64,000 nucleotides of DNA from an uncultured Lachnospiraceae bacterium. Lineage in GTDB: Bacteria > Bacillota > Clostridia > Lachnospirales > Lachnospiraceae. A program made the translations under genes and the position numbers. Positions 7,857 to 17,088 of the stretch are shown here, piece after piece (positions within the stretch are counted from its first letter, which is position 1; the number at the start of each line of letters is the position of its first letter). Below the pieces are notes generated by a model, which searched no databases, had not been told where the DNA came from, and worked only from the letters and a program-made list of their open reading frames with translations. The stretch lies in contig CATJHO010000115.1 in assembly GCA_949740535.1 (NCBI GenBank), positions 31,368 through 95,367 of the forward strand. The letters run 5' to 3'.

Positions 7857-9083
7857 TTACTTCCTGGAGGCTTCTGCCTCAGCCATCTTCATGGCCCGGA
7901 CTTTCAGGGGCAGGCCGAAGAGGGTAATGAAGCCGCTGGCATCATGGTGATCGTAGAGATCGCCGGTGGTAAAGGAGGCCAGGGACTCATTGTACAGGGA
8001 GTAGGGAGAAGTAGTTCCGGCTTTGATGATATTGCCCTTGTAGAGCTTGAACTTTACTTCACCGGTTACATACTCCTGGGTGCTGGTTACGAAGGCCTGC
8101 ACAGCTTCCCGCAGGGGAGTGAACCATTTTCCTTCGTACACGATCTGGGCGAATTTATTTCCCAGATCTTTTTTAACTTCCATGACAGCCCGATCCAGTA
8201 CCAGTTCTTCCAGCTGCTGGTGTGCTTCCATGAGAATGGTGCCGCCTGGGGTTTCATATACGCCGCGGGATTTCATGCCTACCACGCGGTTTTCTACAAT
8301 ATCTACGATACCGATGCCGTGTTTTCCGCCCAGGGTGTTGAGCTCGGTGATGATCTCGGAAACTTTCATTGTTCTGCCGTTCAGAGAGACAGGGATGCCT
8401 TTTTCAAAGGTCATGGTTACGTACTCGCCTTCGTCGGGAGCCTTTTCCGGAGTAACCCCCAGAACCAGCATATGTTCATAGTTGGGCTCGCTGGCCGGAT
8501 CCTCAAGCTCCAGTCCCTCGTGGCTGATGTGCCACAAGTTCCGGTCACGGCTGTAGCTCTGGCTATGGTCAAAGGGCAGGTTGATGCCGTGCTGACGGCA
8601 GTATTCGATCTCGTCCTCCCGTGACTGCATGGTCCATACATCGGTCATCCGCCAGGGAGCGATGATGGTCAGATCGGGAGCCAGAGCCTTGATGCCAAGC
8701 TCAAAGCGGATCTGGTCGTTGCCCTTGCCGGTTGCCCCGTGACAGATGGCGGACGCGCCTTCTTTGCGGGCAATCTCTACAAGACGCTTGGCAATGACGG
8801 GACGGGCCATGGAGGTGCCCAGCAGGTACTTATTCTCATAGACAGCTCCTGCCTGCACGCAGGGCATAATATAATCGTCGCAGAATTCATCAATGATATT
8901 CTCAATGTACAGTTTGGATGCGCCGGACAGTCTCGCCCGCTCTTCCAGTCCGTCTAATTCATTTCCCTGTCCGCAGTCGATGCAGCAGCAGATCACTTCG
9001 TAATCAAAATTTTCCTTCAGCCAGGGAATAATGGCCGTAGTATCCAGGCCGCCGGAATAAGCCAGCACAACTTTTTCTTTCAT
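7857..9083 (-). CDS. argG: Argininosuccinate synthase
   Basis: 408 residues, full length. It condenses citrulline and aspartate with ATP to argininosuccinate, the penultimate step of arginine synthesis, in the cytosol. The N-terminal AYSGGLDTT (residues 8-16) is the PP-loop ATP site. Other ArgG blocks are [14 protein letters not shown] (citrulline/aspartate site), [24 protein letters not shown] sequence and [25 protein letters not shown] lies ahead of the ATG on the minus strand. Unlike many bacteria, argH is not adjacent in this window; the remaining arg genes here are argC-argJ at 11.1 kb and argB-argD at 28 kb. Its promoter region carries ArgR-box-like sequences. Confidence 0.97.
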   Translation of the reverse strand: MKEKVVLAYSGGLDTTAIIPWLKENFDYEVICCCIDCGQGNELDGLEERARLSGASKLYIENIIDEFCDDYIMPCVQAGAVYENKYLLGTSMARPVIAKRLVEIARKEGASAICHGATGKGNDQIRFELGIKALAPDLTIIAPWRMTDVWTMQSREDEIEYCRQHGINLPFDHSQSYSRDRNLWHISHEGLELEDPASEPNYEHMLVLGVTPEKAPDEGEYVTMTFEKGIPVSLNGRTMKVSEIITELNTLGGKHGIGIVDIVENRVVGMKSRGVYETPGGTILMEAHQQLEELVLDRAVMEVKKDLGNKFAQIVYEGKWFTPLREAVQAFVTSTQEYVTGEVKFKLYKGNIIKAGTTSPYSLYNESLASFTTGDLYDHHDASGFITLFGLPLKVRAMKMAEAEASRK

Positions 9084-9166
9084 ATCTCAATATCCTCCTC
9101 AGTATGTTTGATCAGCGGGAATGCCTGACGGATCCCGCAAAAGGTGCCGTTTTGTCACTGACAAAT

Positions 9167-9195
9167 AATATACAACATCCGCCTGAAAGATGCAA
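9167..9195 (-). promoter_or_regulatory. argG promoter
   Basis: On the minus strand TTGCAT (9195-9190), a 17-base spacer and TATATT (9172-9167), about 75-85 bases upstream of the argG ATG. Confidence 0.65.
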
Positions 9196-9205
9196 GTGAA
9201 ATTTT

Positions 9206-9291
9206 ATACATATTTATGAAAAATTATTAAGTTTATATTGTAGAAAATGAAGATTTTATACATAATATACATTAAATAATGTATAAATATT
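9206..9291. promoter_or_regulatory. Two ArgR-box-like sequences in the argG-rarA intergenic region
   Basis: TTCATAAATATGTA on the minus strand (9219-9206) and TGTATAAATATT on the plus strand (9280-9291) share the core ATAAATAT with the sequence at the argC promoter. The second lies beside a perfect ATACATT/AATGTAT inverted repeat (9267-9284). Arginine-repressor boxes are AT-rich imperfect palindromes of this general kind, but no ArgR gene is in the window and this assignment is an inference. Confidence 0.35.
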
Positions 9292-9379
9292 ACTCTGTCA
9301 AAAAGAGAGTATGGAAGAGGGAAATGAATATTTTAGAAAATGCAGAATTAAAATGAAGTTGAAAAGAGACATCTTTATC

Positions 9380-9408
9380 TTGTACTCTCAAGTTCCCTGT
9401 GCTAAAAT
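9380..9408 (+). promoter_or_regulatory. rarA promoter (extended -10)
   Basis: TTGTAC (9380-9385), 17 bases, then TAAAAT (9403-9408) preceded by TGC, an extended -10. It lies about 95 bases upstream of the rarA start. Confidence 0.6.
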
Positions 9409-9503
9409 GAGAACAGAACAAACGTTCCTTTCCGGGAATGTTAAAATAAAGAAGTCTGAAAGAATATTACGCAGAATGCGGGAAGCGGACAGGAGACAAA
9501 AGA

Positions 9504-10859
9504 ATGATGGAGCAGTTGAGTTTATTTGATGACCGGGAGCAGACCGCTCCTTTGGCCAGCCGCCTTCGGCCGGAAAGTCTGGACGAGTACGTGGGCCAGT
9601 CTCATCTTGTGGGCGAGGGAAAGATCCTGCGGCGGCTGATTGAGACCGATCAGGTGTCATCTATGATTTTCTGGGGGCCGCCGGGGGTGGGAAAGACTAC
9701 GCTGGCGCGGATTATTGCCCGGCAGACACGGGCAGAGTTTGTGGAATTCAGCGCGGTGGCCAGTGGAATCAAGGAGGTGAAGGCAGTGATGAACCAGGCG
9801 GAGCAGAACCGCAGGATCGGGATCCGTACCCTGCTGTTCACGGATGAGATTCACCGCTTCAATAAGGCCCAGCAGGATGCATTTCTGCCCTTTGTGGAGA
9901 AAGGGAGTATTGTGCTGGTGGGGGCTACCACGGAGAACCCTTCCTTTGAGATTAATTCCGCTCTTTTATCCCGGTGCAAGGTGTTTATTCTGAAGGCCCT
10001 TGAGGAGGAGGATCTGGTAAGGCTTCTTTGGTACGCGCTGAAAAGCCCTAAGGGATTTGGCAGAATGGAGACAGCCATAGAAGAGTCACAGCTTGCGGCC
10101 ATTGCCCGGTTTGCCAATGGAGATGCCCGGACGGCTTTGAACACTTTGGAAATGGCAGTGCTCAATGGGAAAATGAATGAACAGGCAGTCGTGTGTATTG
10201 ATTCGGAGCTTCTGGCACAGTGTATGAACCGGCGTTCCCTGCTGTATGACAAGAACGGAGAGGAGCACTACAATCTGATTTCTGCCCTTCACAAATCTAT
10301 GCGCAACAGCGATCCGGATGCAGCAGTTTACTGGGTGTGCCGGATGCTGGACGGCGGTGAAGATCCCCTGTATATTGCCAGAAGGCTGGTGCGCTTTGCC
10401 AGTGAGGATGTGGGGATGGCAGATCCCAAGGCCCTGCCTCTGGCCGTGTCCGTGTATCAGGCCTGTCATTTTCTGGGGATGCCGGAATGTGACGTACATC
10501 TGACTCATGCGGCCGTGTATCTTTCTATGGCGCCCAAGTCCAATGCCCTCTATGAAGCCTGTGAGGCCTGCAAAAGGGATGTGAGGGAATATCCGGCGGA
10601 GCCGGTGCCCCTGCAGATCCGCAACGCACCTACGAAGCTGATGAAGGAGCTTCATTATGGGGAAGGCTATATTTATGCACACGATACAGAAGAAAAGCTG
10701 AGCCGGATGCAGTGCCTGCCGGATGCACTGGCGGGACGGCGGTATTACCGGCCTGGCGGAGAAGGGCAGGAGAAGATTGTGAAAGAGCGGTTGGATGAGG
10801 TTCTTGCGTGGAAGCGCATGAAAGAAGAATCTGAAGCTGCTTCGGACGGAGTGAAATGA
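9504..10859 (+). CDS. rarA: Replication-associated recombination protein A (RarA/MgsA AAA+ ATPase)
   Basis: 451 residues, normal family length. RarA is a clamp-loader-like AAA+ ATPase acting at stalled replication forks. The order is N-terminal PLASRLRPESLDEYVGQSHLVG, Walker A GPPGVGKT (residues 58-65), Walker B with DEIH (114-117), sensor-1 GATTENPSFEINSALLSRC, then the tetramerisation region including FASEDVGMADP and HLTHAAVYLSMAPKSNA, and PVPLQIRNAPTKLMKELHYGEGY near the C-terminus. AGGAGAC upstream supports ATG 9504; the methionine codon immediately after it is equally possible. It has its own promoter and is followed by the argC promoter, so it is probably monocistronic. Confidence 0.95.
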   Translation: MMEQLSLFDDREQTAPLASRLRPESLDEYVGQSHLVGEGKILRRLIETDQVSSMIFWGPPGVGKTTLARIIARQTRAEFVEFSAVASGIKEVKAVMNQAEQNRRIGIRTLLFTDEIHRFNKAQQDAFLPFVEKGSIVLVGATTENPSFEINSALLSRCKVFILKALEEEDLVRLLWYALKSPKGFGRMETAIEESQLAAIARFANGDARTALNTLEMAVLNGKMNEQAVVCIDSELLAQCMNRRSLLYDKNGEEHYNLISALHKSMRNSDPDAAVYWVCRMLDGGEDPLYIARRLVRFASEDVGMADPKALPLAVSVYQACHFLGMPECDVHLTHAAVYLSMAPKSNALYEACEACKRDVREYPAEPVPLQIRNAPTKLMKELHYGEGYIYAHDTEEKLSRMQCLPDALAGRRYYRPGGEGQEKIVKERLDEVLAWKRMKEESEAASDGVK

Positions 10860-10875
10860 ATAAATATAAAAATAC

Positions 10876-10904
10876 TTGCATAAATATTCGCTCAGTGGTA
10901 AGAT
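10876..10904 (+). promoter_or_regulatory. argC promoter overlapping an ArgR-box-like sequence
   Basis: TTGCAT (10876-10881), a 17-base spacer and TAAGAT (10899-10904) with TGG before it. The -35 is embedded in TGCATAAATATT (10877-10888), the same motif as beside argG (TGTATAAATATT), so a repressor bound there would block RNA polymerase. The transcript would have a leader of about 170 nt before argC. The leader has CTCTCTTT/GAAGAGAG pairing (about 10953-10988) but no T-box sequence. Confidence 0.5.
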
Positions 10905-11084
10905 ATTCAGGAAACGCCCATACGGATGCAGGAGCTTGGAAGAAACCAGCAGCTCTCTCTTTGAGGAATATATCCTTGTGAAGAGAGGGCAGAGGAAAAG
11001 CGCACAAAAGAACCTTGCAATCTGCCTGGAAGGGGATTACAATAATTCAGATCGCAGAAAAAGATTGATAAGAGGAGAGAGATT

Positions 11085-12125
11085 ATGATTAAAACAGGAA
11101 TTATCGGAGCAACCGGATACGCAGGCGGTGAACTGGTGCGGATTCTGACCGCTCACAAGGAGGCGGAGATCAAATGGTACGGCTCCCGGAGTTACATAGA
11201 TAAAAAATATGCGGAAGTTTACCAGAATATGTTTCAGATTGTGGACAATAAATGCATGGATGACAATATGGACGCTTTATCCAGGGAAGTGGATGTGATT
11301 TTCACGGCGACGCCCCAGGGGCTCTGCGCATCCCTGGTCAGTGAGGAGATTCTGTCCCGGACGAAAATCGTGGATTTGAGCGCGGATTTCCGCATAAAGG
11401 ATGTGAAGATCTATGAGCAGTGGTACAAAATCACCCATCCTGCGCCTCAGTATATTCCAGAGGCTGTTTACGGTCTTAGCGAGATAAACCGGGAAGCAGT
11501 GAAAAAGGCACGGCTGACAGCCAATCCGGGCTGTTATCCTACCTGCAGTACGCTTTGTGTCTATCCGTTACTGAAGGAAGGGCTGATTGATCCCGGTACG
11601 GTTATTATCGATGCCAAGTCCGGAACCTCAGGGGCCGGGAGAGGGGCCAAAACGGACAATCTCTTCTGCGAGGTCAATGAGAATATCAAGGCTTATGGAG
11701 TGGCCGGCCACCGTCATACGCCGGAGATAGAAGAACAGCTGTCCTATGCGGCGGGGGAGCCGGTGGTGATCAATTTTACGCCCCATCTGGTTCCCATGAA
11801 CCGGGGAATTCTGATTACCGCCTATGCCTCGCTGAAAAGAGAAACCACTTATGAAGAAGTAAAGGCCGCCTATGACAAATACTATGCTTTTGAACGCTTT
11901 GTGCGGGTGCTGGAAAAGGATGTATGCCCTCAGACCAAGTGGGTGGAGGGAAGCAATTATGTGGATGTGAATTTTAAGCTGGATCCCAGAACGAATCGTA
12001 TTATTATGATGGGGGCTATGGACAATCTGGTAAAGGGAGCAGCCGGACAGGCGGTGCAGAATATGAATCTGATGTTTGGACTTAAGGAGAGCGAGGGACT
12101 GGAGCTGGTGCCCATGTTCCCGTAA
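11085..12125 (+). CDS. argC: N-acetyl-gamma-glutamyl-phosphate reductase
   Basis: 346 residues. It reduces N-acetylglutamyl phosphate to the semialdehyde with NADPH, the third step of the acetylated arginine pathway. The Rossmann motif GATGYAGGEL is at residues 8-17, and the catalytic cysteine is Cys150 in NPGCYPT; further family blocks are SGTSGAGRGAK and HRHTPEIEEQL. GAGGAGAGAG precedes ATG 11085. It is the first gene of the argC-GNAT-argJ operon, driven by the promoter at 10876-10904. Confidence 0.97.
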   Translation: MIKTGIIGATGYAGGELVRILTAHKEAEIKWYGSRSYIDKKYAEVYQNMFQIVDNKCMDDNMDALSREVDVIFTATPQGLCASLVSEEILSRTKIVDLSADFRIKDVKIYEQWYKITHPAPQYIPEAVYGLSEINREAVKKARLTANPGCYPTCSTLCVYPLLKEGLIDPGTVIIDAKSGTSGAGRGAKTDNLFCEVNENIKAYGVAGHRHTPEIEEQLSYAAGEPVVINFTPHLVPMNRGILITAYASLKRETTYEEVKAAYDKYYAFERFVRVLEKDVCPQTKWVEGSNYVDVNFKLDPRTNRIIMMGAMDNLVKGAAGQAVQNMNLMFGLKESEGLELVPMFP

Positions 12126-12183
12126 TGTATAGAATCAGCCTCTCCTGACGGGCGTCCGGCAGAGGGAAAGGAATGACAAAGTT

Positions 12184-12630
12184 ATGACAGTTCGGACAAT
12201 GACAATTGAGGATTATGACGGCGTATACGATCTGTGGATGACCATCCGGGGCTTTGCTATCCGCAGTATCGACGATTCCAGAGCAGGTGTGGAGCGGTTT
12301 CTTAGAAGAAACCCGGATACCAGCGTTGTGGCGGTGGAGGATGGGAAGATTGTGGGAAGTATTCTCTGCGGCCATGACGGACGGCGGGGCTGTCTTTACC
12401 ACGTATGCGTGCATCGGGACTGCCGGATGCGGGGAATCGGCAAGGCAATGGTGGTATTTGCCATGAATGCTCTGAAAAGAGAAGAGATCAGCAAGGTGTC
12501 TCTGATTGCATTTACCAAGAATGATATAGGAAATGCTTTTTGGAACCGGATCGGCTGGACAAGGCGGCTGGATCTGAATTATTATGATTTTACATTGAAT
12601 GAAAAGAATATTACGGAGTTTAATAAATAG
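12184..12630 (+). CDS. GNAT family N-acetyltransferase inside the arg operon
   Basis: 148 residues forming one GNAT fold: N-terminal VRTMTIEDYDGVYDLW, a beta-4 strand VVAVEDGKIVGSILCG, and the acetyl-CoA loop CRMRGIGKAMVVFA (Q/RxxGxG/A), ending with ..AFWNRIGWTRR. It resembles YpeA-type acetyltransferases of unknown substrate. It sits 58 bases after argC and 32 bases before argJ on the same strand, so it is co-transcribed with arginine genes. A role in N-acetylglutamate supply is possible but unproven, since ArgJ already carries the synthase activity by family. An AGAGGGAAAGGA site precedes ATG 12184. Confidence 0.85.
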   Translation: MTVRTMTIEDYDGVYDLWMTIRGFAIRSIDDSRAGVERFLRRNPDTSVVAVEDGKIVGSILCGHDGRRGCLYHVCVHRDCRMRGIGKAMVVFAMNALKREEISKVSLIAFTKNDIGNAFWNRIGWTRRLDLNYYDFTLNEKNITEFNK

Positions 12631-12662
12631 CGTTCCAGGGCAGACGGTAAGGAGGATAAGAA

Positions 12663-13919
12663 ATGCAGAGTAAGGAAAGCAGAAAAGAGGAAACCATAAG
12701 GATAATTCCGGGCGGCGTGACCGCTGCACAGGGGTTTGAGGCAGCAGCGGCGGCGGCCGGGATCAAGTATAAAGGCCGGACGGATATGGCCCTGATTTAC
12801 AGCGCCAGGCCCTGCCGGGCAGCAGGAACCTTTACAGCCAATGTAGTGAAAGCGGCTCCGGTGAAATGGGATCAGAAAATAGTTGCGGAGTCGCCCTTTG
12901 TCCAGGCAGTGATTGTCAATTCAGGAATTGCCAATGCCTGTACCGGAGCAGAGGGGTATGGTTATTGCAAAGAGACGGCGCAGGAGTGCGCAAAGGTATT
13001 TGGCGTGCCGGAAAATGCGGTGCTGACAGCATCCACAGGCGTCATAGGAATGCAGCTGCCCATAGACCGTCTGAAGAAGGGGATTACACTGCTTGGGGAT
13101 GCCAGGGGAAGCAGCCTGGAGCATGGGACCAGCGCGGCCAAAGCCATTATGACCACTGACACCGTACATAAGGAGATTGCAGTGCAGACAGAGCTGGGCG
13201 GGAAGACGGTGACGATTGGCGGCATGTGCAAGGGTTCTGGCATGATTCATCCCAATATGTGTACCATGCTGGGCTTTGTGACCACCGATGCCTGCATTTC
13301 CAAAGAAATGCTGCAAAGGGCTCTAAGCAGGGATGTGAAGGATACCTTTAATATGATTTCCGTGGATGGAGACACGTCCACCAACGACACTGTGCTGCTG
13401 CTGGCCAATGGAGAAGCAGGCAATCCTGAAATCACAGAGGAGAATGAAGATTACCGGCAGTTTGCGGCGGCGCTCAATGTGGTGGATACCTATCTTGCCA
13501 GAAAGATGGCGGGAGACGGTGAGGGAGCGACAGCGCTTTTTGAGGTTAAGATTGTGGGAGCCGGGACGAAGGAAGATGCAGTGCTTTTAAGTAAATCTGT
13601 GGTGTCTTCCAGCCTTGTGAAGGCGGCTGTTTATGGACACGATGCCAACTGGGGGCGCATCCTCTGCGCCATGGGCTATGCAGGGGTGGAGTTTGACCCG
13701 GAACGGGTGGATTTGTTTTTTGAGAGCGCGGCAGGAAAGATTCAGATTATTGAAAATGGTGTTGCCGTGGATTACAGCGAAGAGGAAGCCGCGAAGATTC
13801 TTTCCGAGCCTGAGGTGGCGGCTGTTGCGGATGTGAAGATGGGAGATGCCTCTGCCACGGCCTGGGGATGTGATCTGACCTATGATTATGTGAAGATTAA
13901 TGCAGATTACCGGTCTTAA
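12663..13919 (+). CDS. argJ: Bifunctional glutamate N-acetyltransferase / ornithine acetyltransferase
   Basis: 418 residues. ArgJ transfers the acetyl group from N-acetylornithine to glutamate, recycling acetate in the arginine pathway, and in many bacteria also makes N-acetylglutamate from acetyl-CoA. The precursor cleaves itself before a threonine; here the site is the KGSGMIHPNMCTML block (residues 190-203), with cleavage predicted between Cys200 and Thr201, where many homologues have Ala-Thr. Other blocks are TFTANVVKAAPV, NSGIANACTG, STGVIGMQLP and GHDANWGRILCAMGYAG. GGAGG lies upstream of ATG 12663. It is the last gene of the argC operon and is followed by a terminator. Confidence 0.96.
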   Translation: MQSKESRKEETIRIIPGGVTAAQGFEAAAAAAGIKYKGRTDMALIYSARPCRAAGTFTANVVKAAPVKWDQKIVAESPFVQAVIVNSGIANACTGAEGYGYCKETAQECAKVFGVPENAVLTASTGVIGMQLPIDRLKKGITLLGDARGSSLEHGTSAAKAIMTTDTVHKEIAVQTELGGKTVTIGGMCKGSGMIHPNMCTMLGFVTTDACISKEMLQRALSRDVKDTFNMISVDGDTSTNDTVLLLANGEAGNPEITEENEDYRQFAAALNVVDTYLARKMAGDGEGATALFEVKIVGAGTKEDAVLLSKSVVSSSLVKAAVYGHDANWGRILCAMGYAGVEFDPERVDLFFESAAGKIQIIENGVAVDYSEEEAAKILSEPEVAAVADVKMGDASATAWGCDLTYDYVKINADYRS

Positions 13920-14034
13920 GATTTCGTGCGCGGTGCTGGCAGAATGCAGCTGCAAAACGGAGTATGGGATTTTGGGGAGAAAGAACCTCTGCGCCTTAAG
14001 ACAGAGGGATGTAAGATTCAAATACTGAGGGTGT

Positions 14035-14080
14035 AAAAGTGTAAGGTGTTTGTGAAATATACAGAACCTTACACTTTTTT
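14035..14080 (+). terminator. Terminator of the argC-argJ operon
   Basis: AAAAGTGTAAGGT (14035-14047) pairs perfectly with ACCTTACACTTTT (14066-14078) over an 18-nt loop and ends in a T run. The A-rich 5' side means it can also act on the other strand. Confidence 0.75.
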
Positions 14081-14188
14081 GCCGTCACATTTTCACCCAT
14101 GTTACCATTTGGAGCGTGAATGTTAAGCCGGATTGATAGAAAAATACGGATTATTCCGGTAGGATTTTCTCGAAAGGAGAACACAGAT

Positions 14189-14707
14189 ATGAAAATTGGA
14201 AATCAAATTCACCAATTAAGAAAGCTGTCTGGGATGACACAGGAGCAGATGGCGGAGAAGCTGCATGTTTCCAGGCAGACGATCTCCAAGTGGGAGTCGG
14301 GAAATACACTGCCGGATTTGGAGAGTATGGTCCGGATTGGAAGAATGTTCCAGCTGTCCCTGGATGATCTGCTGCTTAAGGAGGATGAGAAAATGACAGA
14401 AAGGAATGAAAAAATCACCTTAGAAGATCTGATGGAGATCCATCTTCATAACCGCAGGATGACACTTCTTTTAGTAAGCGGGCTGATCTTTTTGATGGTA
14501 AGCCTGATGGGAATTATCTTTGTAGGAGTGCTTCGCAGTACCACCCTTAGTATCGAGTATATGCTGTACCGGTACATGGCTGCAGGAGAGTATGCCTATG
14601 CGCCGGTGGATTATGCGGGGCTTCTGATACCTTCTGTGATTGCGGGGCTTCTGGGCGCCGGGCTGTGTCTGTGGTATGTAATACAGAACCGGCGCGGGCG
14701 GAGCTGA
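14189..14707 (+). CDS. XRE-family transcriptional regulator with two C-terminal membrane helices
   Basis: 172 residues from ATG 14189, chosen because AAAGGAGA lies at 14173-14180; the longer frame from 14120 has no such site. Residues 1-66 are a typical HTH_3 domain (QIHQLRKLSGMTQEQMAEKLHVSRQTISKWESG, then LPDLESMVRIGRMFQLSLDDLL). After a charged linker come two hydrophobic segments (about residues 91-112 and 145-165). Such membrane-tethered XRE proteins are frequent in Clostridia and usually control adjacent genes. The next gene, a predicted lipoprotein, lies 73 bases downstream and is a plausible target or partner. Confidence 0.85.
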   Translation: MKIGNQIHQLRKLSGMTQEQMAEKLHVSRQTISKWESGNTLPDLESMVRIGRMFQLSLDDLLLKEDEKMTERNEKITLEDLMEIHLHNRRMTLLLVSGLIFLMVSLMGIIFVGVLRSTTLSIEYMLYRYMAAGEYAYAPVDYAGLLIPSVIAGLLGAGLCLWYVIQNRRGRS

Positions 14708-14780
14708 TTGAAAGAAGAAACAGGAAAGCCGGGAAAAGAATACGGAAACAGGATGAAACGGCAGGAAAGGAATGAATGAA

Positions 14781-15386
14781 ATGAAAAAATTAGAAACTAT
14801 AAAAGAAATGGGGAAAATAAGCGTAAATAAACGAAAGTCTGAAAAGACAGGGAATTGTTTTGCGGCAGTATTACTGCTTGGGATGTTCCTGTGTATGGCA
14901 TCTGCCTGCAGAAAGAATGATAATAGCGAGGAGCTTAAAAGGGTGATAGCAGCTCTGGGTGATGAAGAGCTTTTTACGGTTATAGAGACAAAGGCAGAGT
15001 GTTCTGTCCTTCTGGTGACCGATCAGTTTTATGACAGCGGCAACGGTTTTCAGGCATCTGTATTCTGTGATGTCTATTATCCCATAAATGGGGAAGCACA
15101 GAATATCGGAAGGCTGGAGAGCATGGGAACAGCTTATCCCATTGCCTATGATAAATCAGGCATGTACACGGCAGGCGGGCACGAGGTGCGGCGCTATGTG
15201 ATAGATAAGGAAGGAAATCTGAAGCTGGCAGAGGGTGTTTATGAAATCTTTGACAATGAGGGAAATGCTTCCTACACAAGAGAGAAGGATGGCAAAACCA
15301 CAGAGATTACGGAAGAAGCATACTTATCGGTGGTGGAAGATTACCAAAAAGCGAAGCTTGCAGAGTTCAAATACGGAGCTTCTTAG
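14781..15386 (+). CDS. Predicted lipoprotein of unknown function
   Basis: 201 residues if started at ATG 14781, which places AGGAAAGGA (14763-14771) at normal distance; ATG 14772 would overlap that site. An unusually long charged N-region (about 27 residues) precedes a hydrophobic core and a lipobox-like LCMASAC, so the mature protein would begin at that cysteine. The rest is soluble and mostly polar, with a YVIDKEGNLKLAEGVYEIFDNEGNASYT stretch that looks like repeated beta hairpins. No family recognised. It probably forms a two-gene unit with the upstream membrane-bound regulator. Confidence 0.65.
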   Translation: MKKLETIKEMGKISVNKRKSEKTGNCFAAVLLLGMFLCMASACRKNDNSEELKRVIAALGDEELFTVIETKAECSVLLVTDQFYDSGNGFQASVFCDVYYPINGEAQNIGRLESMGTAYPIAYDKSGMYTAGGHEVRRYVIDKEGNLKLAEGVYEIFDNEGNASYTREKDGKTTEITEEAYLSVVEDYQKAKLAEFKYGAS

Positions 15387-15403
15387 CGGTAATAAGCCAT
15401 GTG

Positions 15404-15430
15404 CGGGGGAGTGGTTCACTCCCCCGTTTT
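15404..15430 (+). terminator. Terminator between the lipoprotein gene and the convergent dipeptidase gene
   Basis: CGGGGGAGTG (15404-15413) and CACTCCCCCG (15417-15426) form a 10-bp stem followed by TTTT. The right arm overlaps the last codons and stop of the minus-strand dipeptidase gene. Confidence 0.75.
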
Positions 15431-16828
15431 GCCGGTAAACATCCGGTACAATGCTTCCAAGCAGACCCGGCAGTGGAGCCGGAAGTATTCCAGATCGATA
15501 AATTCATTGGGACCATGGGCATTGCTGCCTGGCTGTTCCGGGAAAATGGGTCCAAAACCTGTGACTGTATTATTGCAGTGTCTTGCATAGGTGCCTCCAC
15601 CGGTGGAATAAAGGGTACAGGGCTTCTTAGCGGCGGCTTCATAAGAGGCCATGAGTGTGGATACTAAGGGAGTATCCTTGGGAATGTATAAGGGTTCCAC
15701 ATGGCCGGCCTCTGTAACAATCACTTGATAAGGAGCGGCAGCCTCCCGAAGACCGGAACAGATCTGTTCCTTGTCTGCAGTAACCGGATAACGGATATCC
15801 AGAGACAGAACGTCCTGTCCGTTTCCGGCAGATACAATTCCCAGATTCAGAGTCAGAGGGCCGGAGGGCTCGTCGGACATCTGAATTCCCAGAGAGGAAC
15901 CGTTGTATTCCAGGGCAATTTTCTCGGCGGCAAAGGTAAAGAGAGGCCCAAGTTCCCCCTCGGAAAAGGCTTTGTGCAGAAACTGGATCAAATGGGAAGC
16001 TGCGTTGATGCCCAGTTCAGGTTCGGCGCCGTGGGCGGCTTTTCCGCTGCAGTGTAATTTGACAGAGGATTTGGTGGAAGCTTCTGTCTGGCTTAAGGTG
16101 ATGGCCGGGAAAGCTTCAGCCAGCTTTTGAAGTTTTGGAAGCTGATCGCGATCACAGAGGATTTCAGCAACAGCAGTGCTTGGAACCGAATTGACGGCGG
16201 TGCCGGCGGTGAAGGATTGGAGGATGCAGCCATCCGGGCGGGCGGCAGAGAGATCGATACGCAGGATGCCCTTCTCCGCATAGCAGATCCCATAGGCGCA
16301 GTCCGGCGTAAAGCCCATGACAGGCAGACCCTGCTGCGCGTAGTAAATGTCTAAATCATTGCTGCCGATCTCCTCGCCGCAGCCAAATACCGCCCGAAGC
16401 TTCCGGGAGCCGGGAATCTGGGCGTCTTTTAAGGCTTTCAGGCAGTAGAGAGCAGCAACAGCAGCCCCCTTGTCGTCTGCGGTGCCTCTGCCGTAGAGGC
16501 GGTTTCCTTTTTTTACGGCAGTAAAGGGATCCGTATCCCAGCCGTCTCCGGCAGGCACCACATCCAGGTGGGTTAGGACATCGATACACTCGGTTCCGCT
16601 GCCGTAAGAGGCATGTCCCGCGAAATTGCCGGTATTTACGGTCTCAAGTCCCAGATCCTGGGCGCGCTTTAAGATCCAGGCAAGAGCGTCCCGGCAGGGG
16701 CGGCCGAAGGGCTTGTCCGGACTTTGGGTGTCACAGACGGAAGGGATGGCAGTGAGCGCTTCCAGATCCCGCACAATGTCATCAAAATAATTGTCTATCC
16801 GGTATCCGAAGAGAAGTTCCTGTTTCAT
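15416..16828 (-). CDS. Sapep family Mn2+-dependent dipeptidase (M20, PepV-like)
   Basis: 470 residues from the ATG at 16828, supported by AAAGGAAT upstream; the extension to 16870 lacks a ribosome-binding site. It is a cytosolic M20 metallopeptidase hydrolysing dipeptides. Metal and catalytic residues are visible: THLDVVPAGDGW with His87 and Asp89, GRGTADDKG with Asp118/Asp119, and GCGEEIGSNDLD with the Glu152-Glu153 pair; STGGGTYARH near the C-terminus carries the last metal-binding His. The lid domain lies between. Length fits PepV. It is monocistronic and convergent with the lipoprotein gene. Confidence 0.92.
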   Translation of the reverse strand: MKQELLFGYRIDNYFDDIVRDLEALTAIPSVCDTQSPDKPFGRPCRDALAWILKRAQDLGLETVNTGNFAGHASYGSGTECIDVLTHLDVVPAGDGWDTDPFTAVKKGNRLYGRGTADDKGAAVAALYCLKALKDAQIPGSRKLRAVFGCGEEIGSNDLDIYYAQQGLPVMGFTPDCAYGICYAEKGILRIDLSAARPDGCILQSFTAGTAVNSVPSTAVAEILCDRDQLPKLQKLAEAFPAITLSQTEASTKSSVKLHCSGKAAHGAEPELGINAASHLIQFLHKAFSEGELGPLFTFAAEKIALEYNGSSLGIQMSDEPSGPLTLNLGIVSAGNGQDVLSLDIRYPVTADKEQICSGLREAAAPYQVIVTEAGHVEPLYIPKDTPLVSTLMASYEAAAKKPCTLYSTGGGTYARHCNNTVTGFGPIFPEQPGSNAHGPNEFIDLEYFRLHCRVCLEALYRMFTGKTGE

Positions 16829-16891
16829 GGCAGAATTCCTTTCTTTTGATATAATTTTGTAAATCCTCACAGGGAAAGAGGATAATTTCTA

Positions 16892-16920
16892 TTGGAAAAA
16901 GGTCCGGGATCGGTTATAAT
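16892..16920 (+). promoter_or_regulatory. Promoter of the GntR-family regulator gene
   Basis: TTGGAA (16892-16897), 17 bases, then a perfect TATAAT (16915-16920). An AGTGGTT sequence at 16986-16992, downstream of the start point, repeats half of the operator-like site in front of the transporter operon. Confidence 0.65.
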
Positions 16921-17088
16921 GGTCCTGCGTCACTTCCCAGACAGTCTGTCAAAAACTATTATACACAAAAAGGACAATGACGGGTAGTGGTTTTTATAGA
17001 TTCTTACGATTTAAGAAATAGTTCGCGCAGTTATGAGTCTTGGCGCCGGTATCGATTCCTGACCCCTGCATAGAAACGGAGAACTTTT

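Noticed and set aside
9311..9529. 72-codon ORF before rarA
   Set aside because: It spans the rarA promoter and overlaps the rarA start out of frame; no usable ribosome-binding site.
10905..11084. T-box or other riboswitch in the argC leader
   Set aside because: The leader is long and can form hairpins, but the T-box sequence and a leader terminator are both absent.
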